Source: Campylobacter devanensis (GTDB taxonomy: Bacteria > Campylobacterota > Campylobacteria > Campylobacterales > Campylobacteraceae). Taken from it: DNA of 64,000 nt. A program made the translations under genes and the position numbers. Every line of letters starts with the position of its first letter. The first letter of the stretch is position 1. Below the pieces are notes generated by a model. That model did no database searches and had not been told where the DNA came from. It saw only the letters and a program-made list of their open reading frames with translations. The DNA is taken from contig NZ_CP018788.1 of the NCBI RefSeq assembly GCF_002139915.1, positions 1,178,001 to 1,242,000 on the forward strand. The letters are read 5' to 3'. This document shows positions 46,656 to 56,658 of the stretch, one piece after another.

Positions 46656-46999
46656 CTATATTATTTAGCTATGATAGTTTAGGTAGCGATCTAGATGCGG
46701 TATATTCTTAACATACTGCATCTATTTTAAATTTGCATTACCAAAAGATAGCTTTAAGCTTAGTCAAATATATTTTAGCATAAATTCAACACAAAAAGGA
46801 CATAATATTCATAGAGATGATGATGGAATATCAATATAATCTCAAAAGAGTTTAGATATTCAAATAGACCTTCAAGCCAAAATAATATAGATAATTAAAG
46901 ATGAGATAAATATTAATCAAATTTGAACAATATAATTTTTATTAAAAATACTGCTAAAAACTTAAAAAAGGATTTGGATAAAGGTAAAATTTCTGTAAG
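46656..46999. other. Decayed stretch between the restriction remnant and tRNA-Ser
   Basis: No intact gene. Short frames such as LPKDSFKLSQIYFSINS and ILFSYDSLGSDLDAVYS, each ended by stops, look like scraps of lost genes. No promoter or terminator stands out. Confidence 0.45.
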
Positions 47000-47090
47000 T
47001 GGCGGACAGAGAGGGATTTGAACCCTCGAAGCCCGATTAAGACTTGCACCCTTAGCAGGGGTGTGGTTTCAGCCGCTCACCCATCTGTCC
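47000..47090 (-). tRNA. tRNA-Ser (anticodon GCT)
   Basis: A class II tRNA of 91 nt: acceptor GGACAGA/TCTGTCC, anticodon stem CACCC/GGGTG with loop CTGCTAA (GCT), a long variable arm, T-loop TTCAAAT, discriminator G and an encoded CCA. It lies on the pyrF side of the decayed region. Confidence 0.95.
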
Positions 47091-47133
47091 TAAAAAGAGC
47101 TGAAATTATACAAGCTTTTTACTTAAAAACCGC

Positions 47134-47814
47134 TTAAATATGCTCTAAAATCCTTTGAGTAATCTCTTTTGGACTATTTGCTTTATATATAGGCCTGCCA
47201 ACTACTATAAAATCAGCTTGATTTTGCACCGCAGTAGCTATATCAGCTACTCTTTTTTGATCTGCATTATCCTCACCAAACGGCCTAATACCTGGCGTTA
47301 AGGTTAAAAACTCTCTACTAGTAGCCTCTTTAATAGCTAAACTTTCATATACTGAACAGACCATTCCATCTAGGCCGCTTGCGTATGCCATCTGCGACAT
47401 ATTTACTACGCTTTTTTTAATACTAGAGTTATACACGGCTTTAAATTCACTCTCATCAAAGCTAGTAAGAGCTGACACTGCCAATACTAGTGGCCTACTA
47501 GGCAAAGCATTTAATCTATCCATTACTGTTTTCATGGCTACTGCTCCAGCACTAGCGTGAATATTTATCATATCAGCACCAACTCTAGATACTACCTCGC
47601 AAGCATCTGCCATAGTGTTTGGTATATCATAAATTTTAAGGTCTAAAAAGATCTTAAAATCACTAATGCTTTTTAACTCTTCTATAAATTTTGCTCCATC
47701 ACGCAAATAAGATCTAAGTCCAACCTTTAGCCATAAATCAAGCCCTTTAAGCTCTCTAGCTAGTGCTAGACACTCATCTTTTTGCGCCATATCTAATGCG
47801 ATACAAAGCTTCAC
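47134..47814 (-). CDS. pyrF: Orotidine 5'-phosphate decarboxylase
   Basis: PyrF makes UMP, the last step of pyrimidine synthesis. The 226-residue protein has the catalytic cluster in [25 protein letters not shown] and the phosphate-binding end TPGIRPFGE and [12 protein letters not shown]. It overlaps nusB by 4 nt in the order kdsA, SMR pair, ribH, nusB, pyrF. Confidence 0.96.
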   Translation of the reverse strand: MKLCIALDMAQKDECLALARELKGLDLWLKVGLRSYLRDGAKFIEELKSISDFKIFLDLKIYDIPNTMADACEVVSRVGADMINIHASAGAVAMKTVMDRLNALPSRPLVLAVSALTSFDESEFKAVYNSSIKKSVVNMSQMAYASGLDGMVCSVYESLAIKEATSREFLTLTPGIRPFGEDNADQKRVADIATAVQNQADFIVVGRPIYKANSPKEITQRILEHI

Positions 47815-48209
47815 TTTTTATCCTTTGCGATAGCGTCTAAAACACCATTTATAAGCTTGATAGAAGATTCACTGGCTAATTCATTAGCTAGTATCACAGC
47901 CTCATTAATCGCAATAGCTGAGTCTATATCACTATATCTCATCTCGTAGGCTCCAAGTCGTAGAATTTGTCTTTCTACGCTACCTATCTCGCCTATTTTC
48001 CACTTGCCAAGATAGTTATCTAGCTGTTCATCAATGCTAGATAAATTTTCTAAAATACCATTATATAAGCTAATTGTAAAGCTCTTTTGGTCGTTTCTTA
48101 TCTTTTTTTCTTCTAAGAACTCATCGCTAAAATGCTCCATCTCGCTACCCATCTCCTTAGCATATAGCAAACTAACGACGCACTGTCTTACTTGATGTCT
48201 AGTAGCCAT
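47811..48209 (-). CDS. nusB: Transcription antitermination factor NusB
   Basis: NusB binds boxA RNA with S10 in rRNA antitermination. It has 132 residues and is all-helical, with [19 protein letters not shown] at the start and [14 protein letters not shown], then [13 protein letters not shown]. It lies 1 bp after ribH. Confidence 0.95.
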   Translation of the reverse strand: MATRHQVRQCVVSLLYAKEMGSEMEHFSDEFLEEKKIRNDQKSFTISLYNGILENLSSIDEQLDNYLGKWKIGEIGSVERQILRLGAYEMRYSDIDSAIAINEAVILANELASESSIKLINGVLDAIAKDKK

Positions 48210-48210
48210 T

Positions 48211-48681
48211 TTATCCCTTTAAATTTTCATACAAACTAAGCAACTCAATAACTCCAACCATTGCTTCAAAGCCTTTATTTCCAGCTTTTGAGCCGGCTCT
48301 TTCTATGGCTTGTTCTAGATTATCAACTGTTAATACGCCAAAGGTTACTGGCTTAGCGTATTTTAGCGTTATATTTGCTACGCCTTTAGTAGTTTCTGCG
48401 CTTACATAATCAAAATGCGGAGTAGAACCACGAATTACAGCTCCTACGCATACTACAGCGTCGAATTTGCCACTTTCTAGAGCTTTTTGGAGTGCCATTG
48501 GTATCTCAAATGCACCAGGAACTAAGATTAAAGATAGATTTTCTTCTTTACCGCCATGACGTAAAAACGCATCTTTTGCACCTTCTACAAGCCTATCAGT
48601 TATAATATGATTGAATCTAGCGTTGATTATAGCTATTTTTTCACTGCCTTTTAGGGCTAAATTGCCTTCTATTATATTCAT
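48211..48681 (-). CDS. ribH: 6,7-dimethyl-8-ribityllumazine synthase
   Basis: RibH condenses the ribitylamino-uracil with dihydroxybutanone phosphate in riboflavin synthesis. Its 156 residues include the catalytic His in [10 protein letters not shown] and the motif [12 protein letters not shown]. It sits between the SMR pair and nusB. Confidence 0.96.
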   Translation of the reverse strand: MNIIEGNLALKGSEKIAIINARFNHIITDRLVEGAKDAFLRHGGKEENLSLILVPGAFEIPMALQKALESGKFDAVVCVGAVIRGSTPHFDYVSAETTKGVANITLKYAKPVTFGVLTVDNLEQAIERAGSKAGNKGFEAMVGVIELLSLYENLKG

Positions 48682-48690
48682 TTTAACTCC

Positions 48691-49014
48691 TTATATTAAT
48701 TTTAACATTATTACACTAAAAACTATCAAAAATAGATAAACTGCCTTTTTGATACCTATCTTTTCTTTATTAAATATTACTCCAACTCCAACAGCTCCAA
48801 CAGCTCCAATCCCAGTCCAAACTGAGTAGGCTACTGACATTGGCAATATATTCATCGCAAAGCCAAGCAGACTTAAAGATATTCCAAAAGTTACTACTAC
48901 AAGCATAAAAAGTGCAATCTTTTTGATATTTTGACTTTTTGCCATTTGATTTAAAAATACGACGCCTAAAACCTCACAAACTCCAGCACCAAAGAGCGCA
49001 GCTGTATATATCAC
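48691..49014 (-). CDS. Small multidrug resistance (SMR) family protein, subunit 2
   Basis: 107 residues and four membrane helices. The essential Glu lies in TM1 (GAGVCEVLGVVFLNQM). It overlaps its partner by 4 nt. Paired SMR proteins of this kind form heterodimers of opposite topology and export cationic compounds. I see no guanidine riboswitch upstream, so substrate class is unknown. Confidence 0.82.
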   Translation of the reverse strand: MIYTAALFGAGVCEVLGVVFLNQMAKSQNIKKIALFMLVVVTFGISLSLLGFAMNILPMSVAYSVWTGIGAVGAVGVGVIFNKEKIGIKKAVYLFLIVFSVIMLKLI

Positions 49015-49337
49015 GTTTCACTCCTTTTAAGCCCTAAAACGCCGATAATAATAAGCAAAATAAATAAAATTCTAAGGAAACTAATGCTTTGATTATTAAA
49101 ATAGTTTGTAATTATCTCAGCGCCTACGATGAAAATTGTCCCAAATCCAATAAACATTGCATAAGCTATACTTGCACTAAGATATTTAAAGCTCATCATA
49201 AATGCCCAAAAACTACAACAAGCAAGCAAAGCAGTAATCATCCATTCAAATGGTGTATTAGCATACTTTAAGCCATAAGCCCAGCCAGCCTCAACACTAG
49301 CTCCGCTAATGACCCAAAAAAATCCTTTATTATTCAC
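49011..49337 (-). CDS. Small multidrug resistance (SMR) family protein, subunit 1
   Basis: 108 residues and four membrane helices, with the TM1 Glu in [17 protein letters not shown], close to the Gdx/SugE pattern. The positive charges are placed differently from its partner, as expected in an asymmetric pair. It overlaps the end of kdsA by 8 nt and is inserted into the kdsA-ribH-nusB-pyrF order I know from C. jejuni. Confidence 0.82.
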   Translation of the reverse strand: MNNKGFFWVISGASVEAGWAYGLKYANTPFEWMITALLACCSFWAFMMSFKYLSASIAYAMFIGFGTIFIVGAEIITNYFNNQSISFLRILFILLIIIGVLGLKRSET

Positions 49338-50130
49338 CTAAGGCGTCCTTAATTTTTTTGATCTGTTCTAAATTTGCTTTAAGGGCTTCAAGATTTAGCA
49401 TATTTGGCCCATCGCACATAGCCTCACATGGATTAATATGCGTTTCATAGAAAAATCCATCCACACCCACAGCCGCTGCTGCTCTAGCTAGATATGGCAC
49501 AAATCTGCTATCTCCGCCACTTGTAGAGCCATTAGCGCTTGGCATTTGAACGCTATGAGTAGCATCGAAAACAACAGGCGCAAACTCTCTCATAATAGGC
49601 AAACTTCTCATATCCACTACTAAATTTCCATAACCAAATGTAGAGCCTCTCTCGCATAAAAATACCCCATTATCCCTAGCAACGTCATAGCCAAATTCAC
49701 TTACGCCACGAGTCTCTAAGACCTTTTTAACGCTATGTTTCATCGCATCAGGGCTTAAGAATTGACCCTTTTTGATATTTACCATAGCTTTGGTTTTGGC
49801 TGCTGCTACTAGCAAATCTGTCTGGCGGCATAAAAATGCTGGTATCTGCAGGGCATCTGCTACTTGCGCTACGGGGCTGGCTTGATAACTTTCGTGGATA
49901 TCGGTTAAGATTTTAAAGCCAAATTCCCTTTTAACCTCATCTAAAATTTTTAAACCCTCATCAAGTCCTGGCCCTCTAAAGCTACTAATACTTGTGCGAT
50001 TAGCTTTATCAAAACTAGATTTAAAATAAAAATCTATCCAATCTAAATTTGCAAACTCTCTAAGCTTACTAGCAACCTTAAATACCAAATCTCTACTTTC
50101 TATTACGCAAGGTCCTGCTATTAATATCAT
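49330..50130 (-). CDS. kdsA: 3-deoxy-8-phosphooctulonate synthase
   Basis: KdsA makes KDO-8-phosphate for lipooligosaccharide core. The 266-residue protein has AGPCVIES at the start, [26 protein letters not shown] and FFYETHINP. Cys in AGPCVIE and the His/Glu/Asp set suggest a metal-type enzyme. It heads the kdsA to pyrF run. Confidence 0.95.
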   Translation of the reverse strand: MILIAGPCVIESRDLVFKVASKLREFANLDWIDFYFKSSFDKANRTSISSFRGPGLDEGLKILDEVKREFGFKILTDIHESYQASPVAQVADALQIPAFLCRQTDLLVAAAKTKAMVNIKKGQFLSPDAMKHSVKKVLETRGVSEFGYDVARDNGVFLCERGSTFGYGNLVVDMRSLPIMREFAPVVFDATHSVQMPSANGSTSGGDSRFVPYLARAAAAVGVDGFFYETHINPCEAMCDGPNMLNLEALKANLEQIKKIKDALGE

Positions 50131-50182
50131 TTTTACACCTTAAATTTCATTTTAGCTATGATTATACCCAAATATTGCTAAA

Positions 50183-51076
50183 TTACCGCTCACGAGCAAC
50201 TAAAATTCCAGCACCAATAATCATTACAATACCTAAAAATGCCCAAGCATCAGGCAGGGCATCACCCAAAATTAACCCAAAAATCATACTAAAGATTACA
50301 TCGCTATAGCCTACAGCTGCTACAACTCCTGCTTTTTTACTTGCTGCATAAGCTTTGGTTAGATAAATTTGAAATCCAGTAGCTAATAATCCCATTAATA
50401 TCACCATTACCCAGCTAGTTAAACTAGGCATAATAAATGGACTGATTAAGAAGTCTAAATCTGGCCTATAATAAAAACTTCCTATAATCATAGATAATAA
50501 AGGCATAGCACTCCCACATAGCATAAATGATAATACAATAGCACGAGTATCATAGTGCTTTCTAAGTCCTCTAATACTAGTATAAGCAAGTGCCGCACCA
50601 ATTCCACTAAGTAGGCCTATATATTCATCTTTGCTTACGCCAAGAGTTGGCTCAATAACAAATAAAATTCCAATAAATCCGATAAAAATCGCAAACCAGC
50701 CTAGATAGCTAAGTCTCTCTTTGAAAATAAAAGCAGCCAAAAGTGCTGTAAAAATTGGACTAGTCTTAGAAAATGTAAAGGCTGTTGCAAGGTCTATATG
50801 AGCAATATTGTAAAAAAATGCATACAGCCCAATTGTCCCAATAATTCCACGAAAAGCAAGTAGCCAAAACTTGCCACCAGCTTGATGAAGTGGCCTTTTA
50901 TAAATCATCCAAATTATTAGCCCAAGTCCTATGATATTGCGAAAAAATACAATCTCAATAGAACTTAGCTCGCTGCTTAAAATTTTAGATAATGCTCCAG
51001 TCCCAGCAAAAAGCAAAGAGGCAATAAGCATATAATAAATACCCAAATGGCGAATTAAAAATCTGTTATATCTCAT
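50183..51076 (-). CDS. EamA/DMT-family permease
   Basis: 297 residues with about ten membrane helices in two EamA repeats; GTGALSKILSSELSSIEIVF and FSKTSPIFTALLAAFIFKER mark the first. Substrate unknown. It follows pglD by 101 bp on the same strand and could be read from the pgl transcript, but that alone does not tie it to glycosylation. Confidence 0.8.
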   Translation of the reverse strand: MRYNRFLIRHLGIYYMLIASLLFAGTGALSKILSSELSSIEIVFFRNIIGLGLIIWMIYKRPLHQAGGKFWLLAFRGIIGTIGLYAFFYNIAHIDLATAFTFSKTSPIFTALLAAFIFKERLSYLGWFAIFIGFIGILFVIEPTLGVSKDEYIGLLSGIGAALAYTSIRGLRKHYDTRAIVLSFMLCGSAMPLLSMIIGSFYYRPDLDFLISPFIMPSLTSWVMVILMGLLATGFQIYLTKAYAASKKAGVVAAVGYSDVIFSMIFGLILGDALPDAWAFLGIVMIIGAGILVARER

Positions 51077-51177
51077 TTTTATTTTATATCCGGTTTTAAT
51101 TTAAATTTTTAAAATAAAATATTAGTTAAATTTCATTGAATTTAAGATAAATATCACAATCAATCATTAAGCCCAAT

Positions 51178-51759
51178 TTACTTTCGTACCTTACATGGAT
51201 TACCATAAGCTATACTACCACTATCTATATCAGATACTACCACGCTACCAGCTCCAATAGTTATATCTGATTTGATTTTAATCCCTTGAATAATACTCGA
51301 ACCAATCCCTATCCAAGTACGCTCACCAATATTTACACCGCCTGCTAAAGCCACACCAGGGCAAATATGCGCAAAATTGCCGATTATGCAATCGTGTTCT
51401 ACTATAGCACCACTATTTATGATAACACCATCTCCAATTATACTATTAGCATTGATAATAGCCCTAGGCATTACCACGCTTCCGGTGCCAATTTTTACAC
51501 TAGTGCTAATAATCGCACTTGGGTGGATGAGTGTAGCTAACTCAAATCCACTTTCAACTACAAGCCTTTGAAGTCGCTCCCTAGCTATAGTATTGCCAAT
51601 AGCTATGATTATAGGATATTTTGGCAATTTAGGGCTAAATTTCACTCCGTTTACATCATCTAAAAATATTAAATCATTATAACCATTTATACGAGCTATA
51701 TCAGCTACAACTTTAGCGTGACCACCATTTCCATAGATATACAAACTAGTTATTGCCAC
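51178..51759 (-). CDS. pglD: PglD-like acetyltransferase (UDP-bacillosamine pathway)
   Basis: 193 residues. A Rossmann-like N-terminus ([18 protein letters not shown]) with FLDDVNG is followed by a left-handed beta-helix of hexapeptide repeats. The catalytic His is likely in [12 protein letters not shown]. jejuni PglD makes UDP-N,N'-diacetylbacillosamine from the 4-amino sugar. It overlaps pglC by 14 nt. The upstream enzymes PglE and PglF are not in this locus. Confidence 0.88.
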   Translation of the reverse strand: MAITSLYIYGNGGHAKVVADIARINGYNDLIFLDDVNGVKFSPKLPKYPIIIAIGNTIARERLQRLVVESGFELATLIHPSAIISTSVKIGTGSVVMPRAIINANSIIGDGVIINSGAIVEHDCIIGNFAHICPGVALAGGVNIGERTWIGIGSSIIQGIKIKSDITIGAGSVVVSDIDSGSIAYGNPCKVRK

Positions 51760-52351
51760 TAAATTTCTCCGTAGTTACCATACCATCTTTATTTATTCCA
51801 TCTTTTTTTATCACCTTTTTAATAGTTAAAAAAGCAATTTTAATATCTAAATTTAGACTTAGATTATCAGCATAATATGTATCAAATTCAAATTTTTGCT
51901 TCCAGCTAATAGCATTTCTACCATTTACCTGCGCAAGGCCTGTAATTCCTGGACGGACATTATGGCGACGACTCTGTTCTTTAGAATATAGTGGCAAATA
52001 CTCAACTAACAATGGTCGTGGTCCAATAAAACTCATATCGCCTTTTAAAACATTAAAAAGCTGCGGAAGCTCATCTATACTAAGCGCTCTAATCCTCTTT
52101 CCAAATTCTCCAAGTCGAACCTCATCGCTAAGCAAATTACCATTTTCATCACGAGCATCACTCATAGAGCGAAATTTATAAATTTTAAAAATTTTAGCAT
52201 TTTTACCGGGTCGTGCTTGGGTAAATATTACAGGTGTCCCAAGATGTTTTTTAATCGCAAAATATGCCCACGCCATCACTGGTGCAGTTAAGATTATTAA
52301 AATTAACGCCCCTAAAATATCAAAAATCCGCTTAAAAAAATATCTATACAC
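51746..52351 (-). CDS. pglC: Phosphoglycosyl transferase PglC
   Basis: PglC puts the first sugar phosphate on undecaprenyl phosphate. I start it at the GTG at 52349-52351 ([11 protein letters not shown], 201 residues), because AAGGA precedes it and the length then matches C. jejuni PglC at 200. A longer frame from 52375 is possible. One re-entrant membrane helix lies near residues 10-30. The catalytic Asp-Glu pair is in [12 protein letters not shown], then [12 protein letters not shown] and [17 protein letters not shown]. It overlaps pglA by 8 nt. Confidence 0.92.
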   Translation of the reverse strand: MYRYFFKRIFDILGALILIILTAPVMAWAYFAIKKHLGTPVIFTQARPGKNAKIFKIYKFRSMSDARDENGNLLSDEVRLGEFGKRIRALSIDELPQLFNVLKGDMSFIGPRPLLVEYLPLYSKEQSRRHNVRPGITGLAQVNGRNAISWKQKFEFDTYYADNLSLNLDIKIAFLTIKKVIKKDGINKDGMVTTEKFSGNN

Positions 52352-53459
52352 TCGCAATTTCCTTATAAAACTCAATATATTTTGCCGTAATTATCGGCTG
52401 GTTATAGTGTTTTAGTACAGTATTTCTAGCATTTTGCCCCATCTTTGTAGCTTCTTTTTCATCATCGAGCAACTTAGATATTTTTATAGCTAAATCATTA
52501 GCATCTCTAGCTTTACAAATCAAACCATGCAAACCATCAGTTATTGCTTCCTTACAGCCATCGCAGTCGCTTACAACTGATGGTTTTGCCATACTCATTG
52601 CCTCTAATACTGTTCGTGGAAAACCCTCTTTATAACTTGGTAAAGTAAAAAGATAGCACGATGAAAGCATATTGGCTACCTTATCACTCCAGCCTATATG
52701 ACGCACATATGGTGAGCGTAAAAACTCCTCATCTAGACTAGATGTATTACCTAAATCACTTGAACCTACAAATACAAACTCACAATCTTTACGCCCGCTT
52801 AAGATCTTAGCTGCTTCATAAAATTCCATCACCCCTTTATCTTTTAACGCTCTAGCTATCATTAAAACGATTTTCTTATCACTTTTAAAATCATATGGAG
52901 TTACTTTTTGTGGGTCAAATTCACTTGCATCTACTCCTACACTTTTAATTCGTTTTATCTTGTTTTTTTGGATTAAGTGGCGGCTTAACATATAATTAGG
53001 ATCTGAATCATTGACAAAAATCGTAGCCCTTGATAGTCTAAATGTGATAAAATATAGCCCTTCAATAGCTACTCTTATAAGCCTACTTTTTAGAGTATTG
53101 GATATATAAAAGCTACCTAAGCCCTCTACTAAATTTATCACGCATTTTACGCCTGCTTGCTTAGCTGCAAGTGTCCCAAATACATTTGATTTATGTGCTG
53201 ATGTTTGGAGCATATCTAAATTTAATCCACCTAAAAGTCTAGCTAAATTTGCTGTATCTTTAAAAACTTTAAGAGGATTTAAACTAGCCTTATCAATATC
53301 ATAATGCACTAGTCTAAACTCAGCACCAATAAGACTACTATACTCTCCCTTTGGCGCAATAGCAATCACTTCATGCCCAAGCGCCTTTAATGCTCTCATT
53401 ATTGGCAAACGAAAGTGATAAATACTCATATCTGAGTGAGATAAAAACCCTATTACCAC
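52344..53459 (-). CDS. pglA: Glycosyltransferase PglA
   Basis: In C. jejuni PglA adds the first GalNAc to the lipid-linked diacetylbacillosamine. The 371-residue GT4 protein closely follows C. jejuni Pgl[40 protein letters not shown] and [11 protein letters not shown]. The GT4 end [18 protein letters not shown] is present. It starts with GTG behind AAAAGG, 3 bp after pglB. Confidence 0.92.
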   Translation of the reverse strand: MVIGFLSHSDMSIYHFRLPIMRALKALGHEVIAIAPKGEYSSLIGAEFRLVHYDIDKASLNPLKVFKDTANLARLLGGLNLDMLQTSAHKSNVFGTLAAKQAGVKCVINLVEGLGSFYISNTLKSRLIRVAIEGLYFITFRLSRATIFVNDSDPNYMLSRHLIQKNKIKRIKSVGVDASEFDPQKVTPYDFKSDKKIVLMIARALKDKGVMEFYEAAKILSGRKDCEFVFVGSSDLGNTSSLDEEFLRSPYVRHIGWSDKVANMLSSCYLFTLPSYKEGFPRTVLEAMSMAKPSVVSDCDGCKEAITDGLHGLICKARDANDLAIKISKLLDDEKEATKMGQNARNTVLKHYNQPIITAKYIEFYKEIASV

Positions 53460-53462
53460 GCT

Positions 53463-55553
53463 CTACCTTTTAAGTTTATATACTTTAGCTGCTGGTTCTA
53501 AAATAACAGGCTCAAATGGTGTATCAGCGTAATTTTCTAGCACAAAAAGCTGAACATAGCTACTATTAAACATCTCCCTATCCATTATAACAAATCGCCC
53601 ATAATCAACCATATAAATTAGATATATATCAGCTAAATTATCTATATTATGAATAGTTTTATTTAGCTTCATATTTTCATCATATTTAGTTTCAATATAA
53701 CTATTTACCCTAAATTTCTGCCCACCTAGCTCAATATGCGTAGCATCATTTGAGATAATTATACCATTATCTAAAGCAATTCCATTTTGAGTTTGAGCAA
53801 AATTGGTCGCAATAACAAAAAATGGTTCAGCCCACTCTTTGCCATTTAGTAGATCAAGACGACTAAATTTAGCTACAACCGGGAAAATCCCCATCATTCT
53901 ATCAGGTAAGAAATAATATATATCACGACTCTTTAGAGGCGGACTAAAAGTTTCTTTTTTAATATCACTTAAAAATTCTCCAAGCTCGATATAGTTATAA
54001 TCTTTTAAAATTTGCTCTAAATTCTTACCGCCAAAGTTTTGCGTATAGCCTTTTTCAGTATATTCAACCTCTAATCGTGCCATATTAGCAGAATTTAATG
54101 GTGGCATAGTCAAAGCATAACTAACTGCATAGTTTTCTCTACCTAAATGTTTACCCCCATCAATTAATGTTTTTGTATCGCTATAATATCTAATCGCATA
54201 ACCATAATCCCACCATGCCAAGGTATAATCATCTCTTTTTGCAATCTTGCCAAGCTTATCTAAAACATTCACTTCAGTTTTAAATAGTACGCTTGATGGT
54301 TTGTAATAATATATATGAACAATAGATGGAATCAATGCTACTACTGTAATAATAAAAGCTATTAAATTTATCTTTGCTATTTTGGCTCTTTTGAGTAAAT
54401 AATATAATAAATATCCAAATCCCATCGCCACAATCGGTACAGCATAAATTGTAAATCTTAGCCCACCTTTAAGCGCTAAAAAACCAAGACCAATCATTGG
54501 AATAGCTACTAAAAATATTCTAAATTTAAAACATAGCAAAACATAGCCAATTACACCAGCAATAAACACACTCCAATGTCCGCTAATACGCTGAGTAAAT
54601 AGATCTAAATCAATTCGCCCAGATTCCATAATTGTTTGATTAACATTATAAAAATAAAATGATACTGAACTACTATCACCAAGACTTCTAAATAGATAAA
54701 ATTTAGCCTGAAACCATATCGGATTTAATCCACCAAATATAACAAATAGCGCCAAAACAGATACAAAAAGCCCAATCATAACCCTAACGCTAAGTAAATT
54801 TGCCCTAAAATAAATCAAGCCAAAAAGCGCTATAATTAGCCCCAATCTAACTGCATAAGGCGCAGCAGTAATAGCTAAAATCATAAATAAAATCGCTTGA
54901 TAATTCTTTAAATTTCTACGTTCTAAAACTACAGTATAAATAGCATAAAATAGCGTTATAGCCACGCATAAAGTATAGCTAGATGGATACCACCAATTAT
55001 ATGCCAACATTGAAAGCGAAATAATTAAAAAAGATATCAAATCGCCTTTAAAATGTAGTCTAATTATTCCCCAAATAGCAAAAAGTGGTAAAACAATTAC
55101 CAACATATCAGTATCATAATATCCAGCCATTGTGCGATTGTAGTAGCTATTTGCGATTGATGCAAGGAGACTAGCAACGAAAAATTCTTTAACATGGCCA
55201 AATTCTTTGCCTATTAAAATTATTGGCACAACAATAAGCGAGGCTAAAAATATGCTTAAATAGATCATAATAGTCTCTAAGCTAAATGGCAAAACCTTAC
55301 AAAGCAAAAATGTCAATGTAGAAAGCGGAGTACCATAGTAGCTAAGATCGTTTGGCTGGTGAAATCCAGCTATCATATCTCTAGCGCCTTCAGCATAAGC
55401 ATATCCATCATTTGTGCTAATCATCAGCTGATTATTCCAAATAAAATCGCTATAACCTCCAGCCCACAATACCCACTCCATACGGCATAACAAAGCAAAA
55501 AGGTAGGCAATAATTATAAATATTGAAATTTGATATCTATTTAGAAGCTGCAT
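53463..55553 (-). CDS. pglB: Oligosaccharyltransferase PglB
   Basis: PglB moves the lipid-linked glycan to Asn in D/E-X-N-X-S/T sites in the periplasm. 696 residues with about 13 membrane helices in the first 420 and a soluble C-terminus. The signature WWDYG is present in YTLAWWDYGYAIRY, and the Asp pair of the catalytic loop appears as YYDTDMLVI. It overlaps pglJ by 17 nt. It is the only STT3-type gene in the window. Confidence 0.96.
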   Translation of the reverse strand: MQLLNRYQISIFIIIAYLFALLCRMEWVLWAGGYSDFIWNNQLMISTNDGYAYAEGARDMIAGFHQPNDLSYYGTPLSTLTFLLCKVLPFSLETIMIYLSIFLASLIVVPIILIGKEFGHVKEFFVASLLASIANSYYNRTMAGYYDTDMLVIVLPLFAIWGIIRLHFKGDLISFLIISLSMLAYNWWYPSSYTLCVAITLFYAIYTVVLERRNLKNYQAILFMILAITAAPYAVRLGLIIALFGLIYFRANLLSVRVMIGLFVSVLALFVIFGGLNPIWFQAKFYLFRSLGDSSSVSFYFYNVNQTIMESGRIDLDLFTQRISGHWSVFIAGVIGYVLLCFKFRIFLVAIPMIGLGFLALKGGLRFTIYAVPIVAMGFGYLLYYLLKRAKIAKINLIAFIITVVALIPSIVHIYYYKPSSVLFKTEVNVLDKLGKIAKRDDYTLAWWDYGYAIRYYSDTKTLIDGGKHLGRENYAVSYALTMPPLNSANMARLEVEYTEKGYTQNFGGKNLEQILKDYNYIELGEFLSDIKKETFSPPLKSRDIYYFLPDRMMGIFPVVAKFSRLDLLNGKEWAEPFFVIATNFAQTQNGIALDNGIIISNDATHIELGGQKFRVNSYIETKYDENMKLNKTIHNIDNLADIYLIYMVDYGRFVIMDREMFNSSYVQLFVLENYADTPFEPVILEPAAKVYKLKR

Positions 55554-56658
55554 ATATCTCCTCTAATTCATTTATAAGATTTTTAGCTATTATTTTTTTG
55601 TCAAATTCTTTAGCTCTTATGATAGCGTTTTTTTCATAATATTTTACAAAGTTTGGCTCATCAATAGCTCTTTGCATAGCTTTTTGTGTAGCATCTTGAT
55701 CGCCTACAGGAACTAAATAACCCCACTCATTCTCCCCTATTAGCTCTTTTGCTCCACTTTTATGCTCACTTGTAATTACTAGCTTACCGCACGCCAAAGC
55801 CTCAATTAAAGCATTTGAAAATCCCTCAAAAAGACTCACAAATACAAATGCATAACATTTTGATATATATTTATATGGATTATTATCAAAGCCAGGTAAA
55901 AAAACTCTATCTTCTAAATTTAGCTCTTTTATTAGATTTTCAAGTCTAGAGCGCAAAATTCCATCACCTAAGATTATTAAAGATTTATCACAATTTTTAA
56001 GTCTAGCATAGGCTCTAATTAAAAGTTCATGATTTTTACCACTATCAAGCCGCCCAACACTTAAGAAAAATTCACCCTTAAATTCTATAGGTTCACTAGA
56101 TTTACGAGCAATATCATCAAGATCAAGTGCGTTATATAGCACTCTCATTTTACGCTCATCAATGCCAAAATTATCCCGCAAATCGGCCAAATTACCAAGA
56201 CTATTTGGATAGATAAAATCACCTTTTGGATATAGCCATTTAAGTAAAAATTTACTAATCCTAGACTTTAGCGTACCATTAGCATACAGCACCGATGGTG
56301 TTGAACACTCATTTAACACTAATGGGCGTTTATCTCCTAAAATCCTAGCTAAAGCTGCAACATAACAAGGGCGATTCATCCATACAAAATGCAAATCCAC
56401 ATCAAGTGCTAGGCAAAGTCGCTTATATTTTAATGCCAAAAATGGTAATTTTGCAAATTTAATCAGTCCATTTTCAAAAGGCTTAGAATTCTCCAAATAA
56501 TATATTTTAACATCATGTGGGATTGGGTAGGCGATGCGATCATTCATTAAAATTAGATAAATCTCATAACGCCCTACTAGCTCACTAAGCAGATTTGACA
56601 CCACACGCTCAGCTCCACCGCCAGCCATTGAATATATAAATACTGCTAATTTTTTCAT
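55537..56658 (-). CDS. pglJ: Glycosyltransferase PglJ
   Basis: A 373-residue GT4 enzyme that in C. jejuni adds the second GalNAc of the N-glycan. It matches C. jejuni PglJ along its length: KLAVFIYSMAGGGAERVVS, NECSTPSVLYANG, SVGRLDSGKNHELLIRAYA, GFDNNPYKYISKC and EGFSNALIEALAC. It overlaps the next transferase by 1 nt. Confidence 0.88.
   Translation of the reverse strand: MKKLAVFIYSMAGGGAERVVSNLLSELVGRYEIYLILMNDRIAYPIPHDVKIYYLENSKPFENGLIKFAKLPFLALKYKRLCLALDVDLHFVWMNRPCYVAALARILGDKRPLVLNECSTPSVLYANGTLKSRISKFLLKWLYPKGDFIYPNSLGNLADLRDNFGIDERKMRVLYNALDLDDIARKSSEPIEFKGEFFLSVGRLDSGKNHELLIRAYARLKNCDKSLIILGDGILRSRLENLIKELNLEDRVFLPGFDNNPYKYISKCYAFVFVSLFEGFSNALIEALACGKLVITSEHKSGAKELIGENEWGYLVPVGDQDATQKAMQRAIDEPNFVKYYEKNAIIRAKEFDKKIIAKNLINELEEIYAASK

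Noticed and set aside
45655-46999. Possible attachment-site duplication of the ssrA 3' end
   Set aside because: I looked for a second CACCTCCACCA or GGTTCGATCCC copy between ssrA and tRNA-Ser and saw none, so no att site can be claimed.
50183-51076. EamA permease as a PglK substitute
   Set aside because: DMT permeases of this size carry small solutes, and a Wzx-type flippase already heads the locus.
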